Shown one piece after another: positions 41,869-51,900 of a stretch of 64,000 nt of DNA. Below the pieces are notes generated by a model. It made no database searches, was not told the DNA's origin, and worked only from the letters and a program-made list of their open reading frames with translations. The position numbers were made by a program, and so were the translations under genes. Every line of letters starts with the position of its first letter. The stretch's first letter is position 1. This DNA comes from UBA3941 sp002385665 (GTDB lineage Bacteria > Bacillota > Clostridia > Caldicoprobacterales > UBA3941), in NCBI GenBank assembly GCA_050949255.1, contig JBMNFJ010000008.1, positions 1 to 64,000 of the forward strand, read 5' to 3'.

Positions 41869-42609
41869 ATGAGCAGTTCGTGCCAAATGTTACAAAGTAA
41901 GGATTTTACGGATAACGCAACTGTAGTAAAAGGGGTACAAAGCCCGCCGATACCATCGTTTACGTGGATTGATGATGATGGTGTACAATTGGCTTTTGAT
42001 AGGCTTTTACCTATCGCAAGAGAGCTAGATGTACCACTCACATTTGCCATCATTACAAGTCGATTTGGTCAGGAAAAATATATCAGCAAAGAAGCGGTTA
42101 TAGAACTTTATAATGAGGGTTTTGATATTGTTGATCATGGTTATGCCCACGACAAGAGCCATAGGCCAACTCAAATGACTAAAAATGAATTAGAGACTGA
42201 TTTAACTAAGACGAAAGAGATCTGGGAAGCAATGGGTATTCCAAGCAATTATCATGTTATACCTTTTGGAGCTAATACTCCAACAACAGAAAAAATCTAT
42301 CGAAAATTCTTTGACTGTGCTATTATGACATCAATCACTAAAAACAATCCTGAAGAAGGTGTGGGAGCGTCAAACTTTCAACCAATAAATAGATTGAGGT
42401 TAGAGAGAGTATCATATAAACGTTCTACTTTAGGTTATATAAAAAAGCAAATCGACGACGCATATGATAATAATGGTTGGCTCATTATTTATTCCCATAT
42501 GTCAGTTGACCCTTATGACGAGAACAAAATAAAGGAAATTTTAAGTTACGCTAAAGAAAAGCTTGATTTTGTAAGCGTACGCGAAGGTGTAGAGCGATTC
42601 AGCGAATAG
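41869..42609 (+). CDS. Polysaccharide deacetylase-family protein, probably 5'-truncated by IS21
   Basis: A 246-residue NodB-homology protein. FTWIDDDGVQLAFDRLLPIA gives the catalytic/metal aspartates (about residues 32-51), and DHGYAHDKSH the HxxxH metal ligands. The C-terminal WLIIYSHMSV holds the conserved histidine. Such enzymes remove N- or O-acetyl groups from surface polysaccharide. The first ATG lies only 10 bases after the IS21 tip and has no ribosome site, and no upstream sequence of the family is left, so the native start has probably been lost. It converges with the broken ATP-grasp gene. Confidence 0.72.
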   Translation: MSSSCQMLQSKDFTDNATVVKGVQSPPIPSFTWIDDDGVQLAFDRLLPIARELDVPLTFAIITSRFGQEKYISKEAVIELYNEGFDIVDHGYAHDKSHRPTQMTKNELETDLTKTKEIWEAMGIPSNYHVIPFGANTPTTEKIYRKFFDCAIMTSITKNNPEEGVGASNFQPINRLRLERVSYKRSTLGYIKKQIDDAYDNNGWLIIYSHMSVDPYDENKIKEILSYAKEKLDFVSVREGVERFSE

Positions 42610-42628
42610 TTAAACAAATGATTTTTAT

Positions 42629-43696
42629 CTATAATGATTCACCCTTATATACATAATCCAAAACTCTGTCCGTGTATTCGCCAAAATAGGGCCTATATTT
42701 AACTGATCAAAATCAATTTGTCCTGTGGGTATATTTGCTTCTATCAAGACTGGATTACCTTCATAATCTATCGCATAGTCCCAAGATACCATTTTGAAAT
42801 ATGGGATTCTAAAATGTTGGGTGTAAGCGTCTTCAATTACTTTGCCAAAATTAGGAATAGTTTGTTTTTGAATATGAAGCCCCTAGGATGCTTTCGTATA
42901 GTTTCTTGATTACTTTGGACGGCCTTTTCTTGAATCACACCATTCTTATCTACAACCGCAATCAAACCTCCGGCAGAGTAGTTGTCAACTTTACTATTGT
43001 TTTGCCCCATTCGTAATAAGGTGGACAATAGTACAGGTTTATTATCAACAAGCAAGGTCACTATTCTAAGTGTATTTAATGAAGATGGGTGAATATCGTT
43101 TAAAAAAGGATGGGACTTAATTACTTCCTGAACTACTGCTTGCTTATATGATCCTATTAATTGTCTTAACTTATCTTCACCTTCTCGTTCAGACCAGAAT
43201 TTGATACTTGCTCCACCATATGTTCCTGTAGAAGGTTTAATAATAACTTCTCCTTGTTCCTTACAAACTTTTATGCCTTGTTCTAAAGTTATGGGACGGT
43301 AGTTTCCATCGGTATAAATTTCTTCTGTTTTACGGATAAATGTTTTGCCTTGTTTTGTGCTAAATATCTGATCTTGTACATTTTTATGATGAAGTGCTCC
43401 CATTCCACGCATACTCAACTTACGTGCTATTTCGCCATAATAAAGACTATCAGGAATGTATCGTAGATCAAAGATATCATTTCCATAAGAATAATAAGCT
43501 ACCCAGCTTGGACTAACTCTTTTACCATACTTAGTCCAGTAAGATTTTATCTCTTTTATTTCAGATTTTGATAATTTCTTAAATTTGTATCCTTTTCTTT
43601 TCTTCAAGTTCAATCTTAAATTCCAACCGTTGACTATTACAAAACGCTCAACAGGCTTGTTAAAGTTTCTCGCAACTCTAATACTTTACTAGCCAA
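42629..43696 (-). pseudogene. Sugar-transfer-associated ATP-grasp protein, two frameshifts
   Basis: The largest piece (43613-42837) encodes 258 residues with ATP-grasp features: VIIKPSTGTYGGASIKFW, HPSSLNTLRIVTLL and NYSAGGLIAVVDKNG. It ends early at FLILAK-stop. In another frame the family's C-terminus continues, IPNFGKVIEDAYTQHF, YFKMVSWDYAIDYEGNPVLI, EANIPTGQIDF, to TAG at 42631-42629, so one base is lost or gained near 42855. A second break near 43665 separates the start (TTG 43696, with GAGGAG at 43710-43705, reading MASKVLELRE) from the main frame. The family (ATPgrasp_ST) occurs in capsule loci; its reaction is not known. Restored length would be about 350. Confidence 0.78.
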
Positions 43697-44134
43697 AGAT
43701 ATCTCTCCTCTGTAATGACATGTTTAATCAATTATATCAAAATGCTGATTGATTTACCATTAGGGTTTATGAATTGCGAACCAATAACTATCTATTGATT
43801 TCACTTATATTTGGTTGATATTGTAAAACTGTAGATGTGAATGATGGATGAACAGCCGATTATGGGTATTTGGGTATTTCCTCAGAGAAAAAATAACAAT
43901 AACTCTAACTACAACTTGCAGTTATTATTGTGATGTATGATATTCTCAGTAATAGTAATATTAAATAATGCACTCACTATGTTAGCTAGGATTGAGATCA
44001 AGGATACAATTGATTTATGCCCATTGTTAACACTTTATTCATATTTTATTTAAATAACTTTGCTATAATCAGCTATGATGATATAATCATGTGTGTTTAG
44101 TATTCCTTAGATCGCAGAAATGGGGGGAGAATAA
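43697..44134. other. A+T-rich gap between island and ABC operon
   Basis: No gene. An imperfect A+T-rich hairpin (ACAATAACT with AGTTATTATTGT) is at about 43896-43931. A promoter candidate for the ABC operon is near the right end. Confidence 0.5.
44060..44087 (+). promoter_or_regulatory. Candidate promoter for the ABC operon
   Basis: TATAAT at 44082-44087 with TTGCTA at 44060-44065 at a 16-base spacing, about 48 bases upstream of the TTG start at 44135. The -35 is a partial match. Confidence 0.45.
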
Positions 44135-45085
44135 TTGATAGAGATTAAAAACGTAACAAAACGGTTTGGTCAGCATCTTGCTGTAGATAATCTGAATTTC
44201 ACCGTAAATGAAGGTGAAATATTGGGCTTTCTCGGACCCAACGGTGCAGGCAAGTCCACAACCATGAACATTATCACAGGCTATATTTCTGCTACAGAGG
44301 GTACCGTCACGGTAGATGGATACGACATCTTAGACAATCCCGAAGAGGTAAAGAAACGCATAGGCTATATGCCGGAGTTTCCACCACTATACCTGGATAT
44401 GACGGTCAGAGAGTATCTAAATTTTGTATTTGAAATTAAGAAAGTCGACCTTAAGAATAGGAAGCAGGAGATGGATAGGATTTTAGAACTGGTTAGGATC
44501 ACCGATGTACGTGACCGGCTTATTAAGAACCTGTCCAAGGGGTACAAGCAAAGGGTGGGCCTTGCACAGGCATTGGTTGGCAATCCACCGGTTTTGATCC
44601 TGGACGAACCGACGGTAGGCCTGGATCCCAAGCAGATAATCGAGATCAGAAACCTGATAAAACAGCTTGGCAGAAAGCATACCATCATCCTAAGCTCCCA
44701 TATATTGCCGGAAGTCAGCGCGGTATGCCAGCGAGTGGTCATCATCAACAAGGGAAGGATAGTTGCCAGCGATACGCCGGAGAACCTGTCCAAGAGGCTT
44801 GGTGAGAGCAGTAAGTTGACCCTGAGGATCGCAGCTCCTGAAAGGCAGGCTGTAAAGGTTCTTAGGGATGTAGCCGGCATTAAGTATGTAGAAGCCCAAG
44901 GGGTCAGGGAACCGGATACCATAGATGTATGGATAGAGGCAGAGAAGGATATAGACGTAAGAAGACCGGTCTTTAACGCCTTGAGCCGGGCGGGGTATCC
45001 TATCCTACAGATGAAATCCATGGATCTTACTCTGGAGGATATTTTCCTACAGGTAACCACCCAGGAAAAAGTGGAGGTGTCCTAA
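44135..45085 (+). CDS. ABC transporter ATP-binding protein (GldA-like)
   Basis: A 316-residue ABC ATPase starting at TTG 44135, seven bases after GGGGGGAGA. Walker A is GPNGAGKSTTMNI (about residues 34-46), the signature is LSKGYKQRVGLAQAL and Walker B is VLILDEPTVGLD; the tail (220-316) is the DUF4162-like extension of this branch. With the following permease, GldG-like and DUF4340 genes it forms a conserved four-gene set found in Bacteroidetes gliding operons and widely in Firmicutes. Substrate unknown. Confidence 0.93.
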   Translation: MIEIKNVTKRFGQHLAVDNLNFTVNEGEILGFLGPNGAGKSTTMNIITGYISATEGTVTVDGYDILDNPEEVKKRIGYMPEFPPLYLDMTVREYLNFVFEIKKVDLKNRKQEMDRILELVRITDVRDRLIKNLSKGYKQRVGLAQALVGNPPVLILDEPTVGLDPKQIIEIRNLIKQLGRKHTIILSSHILPEVSAVCQRVVIINKGRIVASDTPENLSKRLGESSKLTLRIAAPERQAVKVLRDVAGIKYVEAQGVREPDTIDVWIEAEKDIDVRRPVFNALSRAGYPILQMKSMDLTLEDIFLQVTTQEKVEVS

Positions 45086-45086
45086 T

Positions 45087-45953
45087 ATGTTAGCAGTGTT
45101 TAAACGTGAATTGAGAGCTTATTTCACTTCATCCACAGGTTTTATCTTTATGGGATTTTTCCTGCTACTGTCCGGATTCTTTTTTGCAATGACCAACTTA
45201 TTTCCGGCCAGTCCCGACTATAATGCTGTACTGGGCAGCATCACCTTTATCTTTTTAATAGTGGTGCCCATTCTAACCATGAGACTGATGCCTGATGATA
45301 AGAGGCAGAGAACCGACCAGCTATTATTTACCAGCCCCACTTCCTTAACCGGTATAGTGCTGGGTAAATATTTCGCCGCTGTCTCTGTATTCGTTTTGAC
45401 TCTTCTTATAACTTGCATATATCCCATCATCCTATCCTTTTTTGGAAACCTGGCAACATGGGAGATAGTAGGTGGATATATAGGATTTTTACTCTTGGGT
45501 TCGGCTTTTATCTCCATAGGGCTGTTTATATCCACATTGACGGAGAACCAGGTAATAGCGGCGGTAATCACCTTCAGTGCCCTGCTGTTTATGTGGATAC
45601 TCGATTGGGTAACCCAGGGACTTCCTACGGACAAAACATCCGGCATTATTTTCGCCGGAATAATTGCCCTGGCTTTAGGAGCATTCGTATATTTTAATAC
45701 AAGAAACATATATGTGGGCGTAGCCACCACCCTGGTGGGTGCGATTATTATAGTTTTAACCTATTTTCTGGCGGATAAGTATTTCTTCGATGGATTTATC
45801 GTAAGGGTTTTTGAATGGTTTTCGCTACTGAAGCGCTATGAAGAGTTTCAAATAGGTATTTTGAGTTTGAGTCCCATAGTATACTATATTACCTTTTCAG
45901 CAGCCTTCGTCTTTTTGACAATTAGGGTGCTGGAGAAGAGAAGATGGAGTTAG
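45087..45953 (+). CDS. ABC-2-type permease (GldF-like)
   Basis: A 288-residue membrane protein with six to seven helices. It opens LAVFKRELRAYFTSSTGFIFM, the usual start of GldF/ABC-2 permeases, and contains RLMPDDKRQRTDQLLFTSP, conserved between the second and third helices. It starts one base after the ATPase stop, with GGAGGTG as ribosome site, so stoichiometric expression is likely. It should form the membrane channel of the ABC complex. Confidence 0.92.
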   Translation: MLAVFKRELRAYFTSSTGFIFMGFFLLLSGFFFAMTNLFPASPDYNAVLGSITFIFLIVVPILTMRLMPDDKRQRTDQLLFTSPTSLTGIVLGKYFAAVSVFVLTLLITCIYPIILSFFGNLATWEIVGGYIGFLLLGSAFISIGLFISTLTENQVIAAVITFSALLFMWILDWVTQGLPTDKTSGIIFAGIIALALGAFVYFNTRNIYVGVATTLVGAIIIVLTYFLADKYFFDGFIVRVFEWFSLLKRYEEFQIGILSLSPIVYYITFSAAFVFLTIRVLEKRRWS

Positions 45954-45968
45954 GGGGGAGTCAGGATT

Positions 45969-47408
45969 ATGAAATTAGATAGGCTTAAGATACTAAATTC
46001 ATTCAAGGATAAGAAGTTTAAATATGGCGGATATGCGACTTTGTTGACAGCCTTTGTACTGGCTATCCTGATTATAGTAAACTTGGTGGTAGGGCAGATC
46101 CCCTTCAAGATCGATTTGACGGAGAATAGATTGTTTTCCCTATCGGATCAGACCGACACAATATTAAAAAACCTGGATCAGGAAATACAGATCATTGGCC
46201 TATATCAGACTGGCAGCGAGGATAAGGTATTTGACGAGATATTGCAAAAGTATAGGAGAAAAAACAAAAATATCACCATAACCTATGTAGATCCTGTAAA
46301 AAACCCCACCTTTTCCAGCAAGTATACCAAGGACGGCACCACTCTCAGAGATGGTAGCTATATCGTAGAGTGTGGAGATAGATTTAAGGTAATAGACTAT
46401 TATGATATCTTTAATGTAAGAACTGACCAGTACGGAAACACCCGTGCCGAATCCCTGGCCTTGGAGGAAAGGGTAACCAGTGCTATTCAATATGTGACGG
46501 CAGAAGAGCTCCCTGTTGTATATTTATTGGAGGGCCATATGGAACAGAGCCTGCCCTATGATCTGAGGAAGAAGATGGAGCTGGAGAACTATGAAATTAA
46601 AAACCTGTCCCTTTTAACAGAAGATGAGGTACCATCTGATGCAGCTATACTAATGATAATAGCTCCTCAGCGGGATATGACCGATGAAGAGGAAGAAAAG
46701 ATCAGGAAATATCTGGATAACAAGGGCCGGGCGATATTCTTAATGGATATTGTGGAAGCTGACATGCCAAATTTTGATGCTCTCTTTAAGAGCTATGGAA
46801 TAGCCTTGAATAAGGCCTTAACGATAGAGGGAGACAGGAATCATTACTTCCAAAATCCTACATGGTTAGTCCCCGAAATGATTAGCCATATGATTATAAG
46901 TCCCATGAAGGTCAACAAGATGCAGGTATTAACATTAGGAGCCCAGGGTATCGATATACTGGATATGAAGAAGAGGAGCATCGAGATTGAACCGTTGCTG
47001 GTAACCAGTGATTCTGCTTGGGGAAGGACCGACTATACATCCACTGCCCCTGAAAAGGAAGAAGGAGATATAGACGGGCCCTTCAATATCGCTGTGGCTA
47101 TAGCAGATAAGACCTGGGACGAAAAGATAGGTAAATACCATGAGACAAAACTGGTAGTTGCCGGGGATGCTGAGTTTATTGATTCCAGGTTTGCCAGCAT
47201 AGGAAATGCGGACTTCATATTAAACAGCCTTAACTGGCTCCAGGATAAGCAGGAGAGCATCTCCATCAGACCTAAGAGTTTACTGAGCAGATACCTTAAT
47301 ATTAATGCTTTCCAGCGATTATTGTTTGCCGGCATAACCGTAATTCTCATACCCCTGATTATATTAGGTGCAGGATTGGTTATGTGGCTTAGGAGGAGAC
47401 ACCTATGA
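45969..47408 (+). CDS. GldG-family ABC-type auxiliary protein
   Basis: A 479-residue protein with one N-terminal helix (about 18-38) and one C-terminal helix (about 452-472) enclosing an extracytoplasmic GldG/ABC_transp_aux domain. The diagnostic segment is IDLTENRLFSLSDQT just after the first helix; VYLLEGHMEQSLP and IAPQRDMTDEEEEKI are also typical of the IFT52/GldG fold. It overlaps the DUF4340 gene by ATGA, so the two are coupled. Confidence 0.92.
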   Translation: MKLDRLKILNSFKDKKFKYGGYATLLTAFVLAILIIVNLVVGQIPFKIDLTENRLFSLSDQTDTILKNLDQEIQIIGLYQTGSEDKVFDEILQKYRRKNKNITITYVDPVKNPTFSSKYTKDGTTLRDGSYIVECGDRFKVIDYYDIFNVRTDQYGNTRAESLALEERVTSAIQYVTAEELPVVYLLEGHMEQSLPYDLRKKMELENYEIKNLSLLTEDEVPSDAAILMIIAPQRDMTDEEEEKIRKYLDNKGRAIFLMDIVEADMPNFDALFKSYGIALNKALTIEGDRNHYFQNPTWLVPEMISHMIISPMKVNKMQVLTLGAQGIDILDMKKRSIEIEPLLVTSDSAWGRTDYTSTAPEKEEGDIDGPFNIAVAIADKTWDEKIGKYHETKLVVAGDAEFIDSRFASIGNADFILNSLNWLQDKQESISIRPKSLLSRYLNINAFQRLLFAGITVILIPLIILGAGLVMWLRRRHL

Positions 47409-48862
47409 GGAAGTCCAGGAATATCATAATACTGCTAGTAGTACTTGGTATTTTGACAGGCTCCTATTTTTTCCTTTCCAACAGGCCTGAACCCGAAGAG
47501 CCGGATGCAAATGATAAGATCCCTGTTTTGAAGCTAAACAAGGATGATATTGTTAAGATGGAGATTAAGAATGAATCCGGTGAGTTGACCTTCAACAAGG
47601 TAGAGAAGGAAGTAGAAGAGGAAAAGGACGGAAAAAAAGAGAAGGTAAAGAAGTCCGTATGGGAAGTGGATTATCCCTATGAGGTAACGTTAAGGGAAAT
47701 ACGGGTGGATGACTTGGCCTATAGCTTTGCCAATCTGGAGGCTGAGCGGATTATAGAAGAAGAGACCCCGGATGATCTTTCACCTTATGGACTGGATAAC
47801 CCCCAGGCTACAGGTAAGGTTACCTTAAAGGATGGTACTGTAGAGGTACTCTATCTAGGAAACAGTACCCCTATAGGTAATACCTACTACCTGATGCTCG
47901 AGGGAGATCCAAAGGTATATGAGGTATGGACCAACCACGGAGATCATCTAAGGTATAGCCTTGCCGATGTAAGAGACAATAGATTACCACGGATTAATGC
48001 TCAGGAGATAACGTATCTCAAGGTAGATAAAAAGGACGGCAGACCCATCGAAATCAAGCTAACGGATATAGACGATGAGGATTATGTCCAGACCACCCTT
48101 ACGGATTTGAAGATGATACAACCGTACAGGGAGTATATGAACGTTAACGGTGAGGCCTTATCCAAGTATATGGAGAAGGTGCCTGTCCTGAATATAGACG
48201 AGTTCATTGAAGACGGGGCCAAGGATCTTTCGAAGTACGGTCTTGATGAACCCTCGGCTGAGTTTATCCTAAAGGACAACGAAGAAACTTTACATCTATT
48301 GATCGGTGATGAATACGAAGATGGTAAGGTATACTTTAAAACGCCGGGTTCTGATTCCGTTTATGGAATGAAGAAAAGCAATACGAAATTTTTAGATGTA
48401 ACGCCCTTTGAGCTGGTTGACAAATTTATCTATATAGTAAATATCGACTATGTGGATAAGATAGTAGTGGAGGGCTTAGGGCATAAACATACCCTGACCT
48501 TGGAACGGGAGACAAAGCCGGCAGAAGAAGAGGGAGAAGAGGACGAGGTAATCCATACCTTCAAGATAAATGGAAAAGAGGTCGAAGATAAGCCTTTTAG
48601 GAAGGTATACCAGAGTATCGTAGGTGTTCTCGCGGACGCCGAGGTCAGAGAAGGTACCGAGGGGAAAGCAGAAGTTAAGGCTATCTTTTACCTAAACAAG
48701 GGGAAAAATCGAGAGATGCATATAAACTACGTACCCTATGATGACGATTTCTATGCCGTGTTTATAGACGGTGAGTCTGAGTTCGCGGTAAACAAACCCA
48801 TGGTACAAAAGATGCTAACTGATATAGAGGCATTGTACCGAGGGGAATTTAAAGTGGATTAA
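47405..48862 (+). CDS. DUF4340 domain-containing protein
   Basis: A 485-residue protein with an N-terminal membrane anchor (IIILLVVLGILTGSYFFL) followed by an extracytoplasmic region holding DUF4340 repeats: LSPYGLDNPQATGKVTLKDG and LSKYGLDEPSAEFILKDN are two copies of the same unit. The region at residues 60-85 is unusually charged (EKEVEEEKDGKKEKVKK). It is the last gene of the GldA/F/G-type operon and is followed by a terminator. Function unknown, probably part of the exporter. Confidence 0.9.
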   Translation: MRKSRNIIILLVVLGILTGSYFFLSNRPEPEEPDANDKIPVLKLNKDDIVKMEIKNESGELTFNKVEKEVEEEKDGKKEKVKKSVWEVDYPYEVTLREIRVDDLAYSFANLEAERIIEEETPDDLSPYGLDNPQATGKVTLKDGTVEVLYLGNSTPIGNTYYLMLEGDPKVYEVWTNHGDHLRYSLADVRDNRLPRINAQEITYLKVDKKDGRPIEIKLTDIDDEDYVQTTLTDLKMIQPYREYMNVNGEALSKYMEKVPVLNIDEFIEDGAKDLSKYGLDEPSAEFILKDNEETLHLLIGDEYEDGKVYFKTPGSDSVYGMKKSNTKFLDVTPFELVDKFIYIVNIDYVDKIVVEGLGHKHTLTLERETKPAEEEGEEDEVIHTFKINGKEVEDKPFRKVYQSIVGVLADAEVREGTEGKAEVKAIFYLNKGKNREMHINYVPYDDDFYAVFIDGESEFAVNKPMVQKMLTDIEALYRGEFKVD

Positions 48863-48873
48863 ACTATAGCGAA

Positions 48874-48922
48874 GGGGACGGTTCCACCTGCTTCCAATGG
48901 CAGGGAAGCCGCCCCTTTTTTT
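48874..48922 (+). terminator. Terminator after the ABC operon
   Basis: GGGGACGGTTCC...CCTGC (from 48874) pairs imperfectly with GCAGGGAAGCCGCCCC (ending 48915), followed by seven T residues. The next gene's ribosome site AAGGAGG begins at the end of the T-run. Confidence 0.8.
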
Positions 48923-48938
48923 AAGGAGGCAAGACATA

Positions 48939-51900
48939 ATGCTAGAAGTATTCAAAGGATTTCATAAGAAGCCAGACTATCATAACCAATACATAACCCA
49001 AATAAACCGGGCACCTGCCCACTTTCCCTGGTCTGCTTATGAAAATGCTGAACAGGCCAGGCTGGATGGGAATTCCAAGTTTATATTATCCTTAGACGGG
49101 GAATGGGATTTTTTATTGGTAGATAGTCCGGAGGCTATACCTGGCGGCTTTAACCAAACTGATGCAGATCTGTCGGGATGGGGTAAGATAAAGGTGCCGG
49201 GAAACTGGGAACTTCAAGGATACGGAAAACCGGTATATGTAAATACCCTTTACCCCTTTAAGGACAAGATGGGGGAGAAGTATTTACTGAATATAGGCGA
49301 AAAGAAGGATTATGATATCTATCAAAGATATAATCCTCCTTATGTACCGGAGGATAACGCTTGCGGCATCTATCGCAGGTCCTTTATGCTACCCGAATCC
49401 TTTGACAAGCGTAGCGTATTTATAAACTTCGGCGGAGTGGAGTCTGCCTATTATCTCTGGATTAACGGTCATCCGGTAGGCTATTCCCAGGACAGCAAAC
49501 TTCCGTCAGAATTTGAGATAACAGAATACCTGACTACCGGTGAAAACTTAATAACCCTGGTAGTACTCAGGTTTTGTGACGGTACTTGGCTGGAAGGTCA
49601 GGACTACTTCCACCTGTCCGGTATATTCAGATCTGTAAAATTAATAGCCAAACCGAAACTGCGCATTCAGGATTTTAAAGTGGATGCAAAGCCTACCGTT
49701 CACGGTGGCGGGGTTATAAATGCCCGCTGTTTTGTCAACAGGACAGAGGGATTTGCAGACTCTACCATAAGGCTTTCCCTCTTCGATCAGTCCGGCAAAC
49801 TATTGATAGAGTGCACAAAACCCGTGGATACTACAAGCCCGATTATGGGTATGGGTTCCGGATGGGGCTTTAAGGGGATGCGCCCAATTACCGAGTCCGC
49901 CTTCTTTGAACTTGAAGTAGATGATGTACTGCCCTGGGACTTTGACAGGCCAAACTTATATAGGCTTGTATTTACGCTGATAGATGGCAGCGGGCAGGAA
50001 ACGGACTATGAAGCTCTAAACATTGGCTTTAGAGAGATATCCATCGAAAACAACGTCATCAAACTAAATGGCAAGCGGGTAGTCTTTAGGGGCACAAACA
50101 GGCATGAGCACTTCTGGCTGACCGGAAGAACCGTAAGCAAGGAGCATATGATAGAGGAGATCAAGCTGATGAAAAGGCTAAACTTCAACTCTGTCAGGAC
50201 CAGCCACTATCCAGATGATCCGGTATGGTATGATCTCTGCGATAAATATGGGCTTATGGTTGTTTGCGAAACCAATTTGGAAACCCATGGACTGGGGGGC
50301 AATTTAACCAACAATCCGGAATGGTCGGAAGCTATGCTGGAGCGGGCCAGACGTATGGTATTAATCCATAAAAACCATCCTTCCATAGTATCCTGGTCCC
50401 TGGGGAATGAATCCGGATATGGTCCCGGTCATGCGGCTATGGCCAACTGGATCAGGGAATACGATGACACCAGGCTGGTACAGTATGAGAACAACGATCC
50501 CGGCCTTATTGCCAGTGATATCAAATGTACCATGTACCCAACCATGGAGCTACTTGAATACATGATTGCCGATAATAACGACAGAAGACCCATAGTGCTC
50601 ATAGAATACGCCTATCAGATAACCAATTCCAGCGGGAATTTTGAACAGTTCAACCGTCTGGCAGAAAAATACGAGATCTTCCAAGGAGGCTTTGTATGGG
50701 ACTGGCAGGATAAGTGCTTACCGGCGGTCAATGAAAAAGGTGAGACCTTCTTTGGTTTTGGCGGAGATTGGGGAGAGGATTTAACCGATTGGGTTTGCCC
50801 TTATTATATGTGTGCAAATGGGATCGTTATGGCAGATCTTACGCCAAAGCCCAGCGGTCTTGAATTAAAACAGGCTCAATCCCCTATCATCATAGAGGCT
50901 GACAAGGAGGTCAAAGGAAGCTTTATAGCAAAGAACCGGTCCCAGAGTATCGGCTTTGATGAGTTATCCTTTGAATATGAAATCCTGGTACGCGGGGAGA
51001 TTGTTGAGAGCGGGGATATTCATCTTCCAACCGGGGATAAGTCCCTTGATGATATTGCCTTTATGGTGGATCTGTCCTCAGTTGAGGATGAGACCAATGA
51101 AGTTTATATAAATATAAGGGTAAAGACTGCAGTTGACTATCCTTGGGCTGAGAAAGGCCACGAAATAGCCAATTACCAGTTTGAATTAAAGGGTCCGGCT
51201 CCTATTGAACCAAAGGTATCCTCAGACGGATGCGACCTGTCCATAGAGGTGAAAGAGACTCTTATAACAGTAAAGGGGCAGGACTTTGAGGTAACCTTTG
51301 ATTCCGAGGACAACACCTTACTTAGTTATGAACGAAACGGGAAGGAATATATCCTAAGGAGCGGAGTGGAAAACTTCGATCGGAGCAGGACAGGCCTCCA
51401 CTTAGAATCTAAATGGTGGGGAGAATCCAATGGATTATGGCCTTCCTTTATGCCCGGTAAATTGAAGAGGGTACCTTTAGCTGCGGACTATGGTGTCACC
51501 CAGAGAGAAGGTAATGCCAGGGTTATGTTTACCAACAGAATTGACGGAGACAAGGGCAGCATATATAGTCAGGTTACCTACACCGTGTATAGGGACGGGG
51601 ATATTGGGGTGAGTGCTGCCATAGATATAGACAGCAATTACGTACACCTCCCGAGGGTAGGCCTTAGCTTTACAGCACCGGAAGGATTTAAGGCCCTGCA
51701 CTGGTACGGTAGGGGACCGGGTGAGAGCTATTGCGACAGGAAACTGGCTGCGCCCGTTGGAAGGTATAGCTCGTCAGTTGAGGAAACCCATTTTCCCTTT
51801 GTGCCTGTCAGCCATAACGGCAGCCACGCCGATACCAGGTGGTTTGCCCTGGAGGACGAGGATGGCAGCAGGATCACCGTTGAGGGCTCTTTATTCTCCT

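Noticed and set aside
42718..42909. A 63-codon plus-strand frame
   Set aside because: It is antisense to the conserved C-terminus of the frameshifted ATP-grasp gene.
44365..45060. A 231-codon open frame on the minus strand
   Set aside because: It lies wholly opposite the ABC ATPase, which has all Walker and signature motifs; the antisense translation is low-complexity and matches no family.
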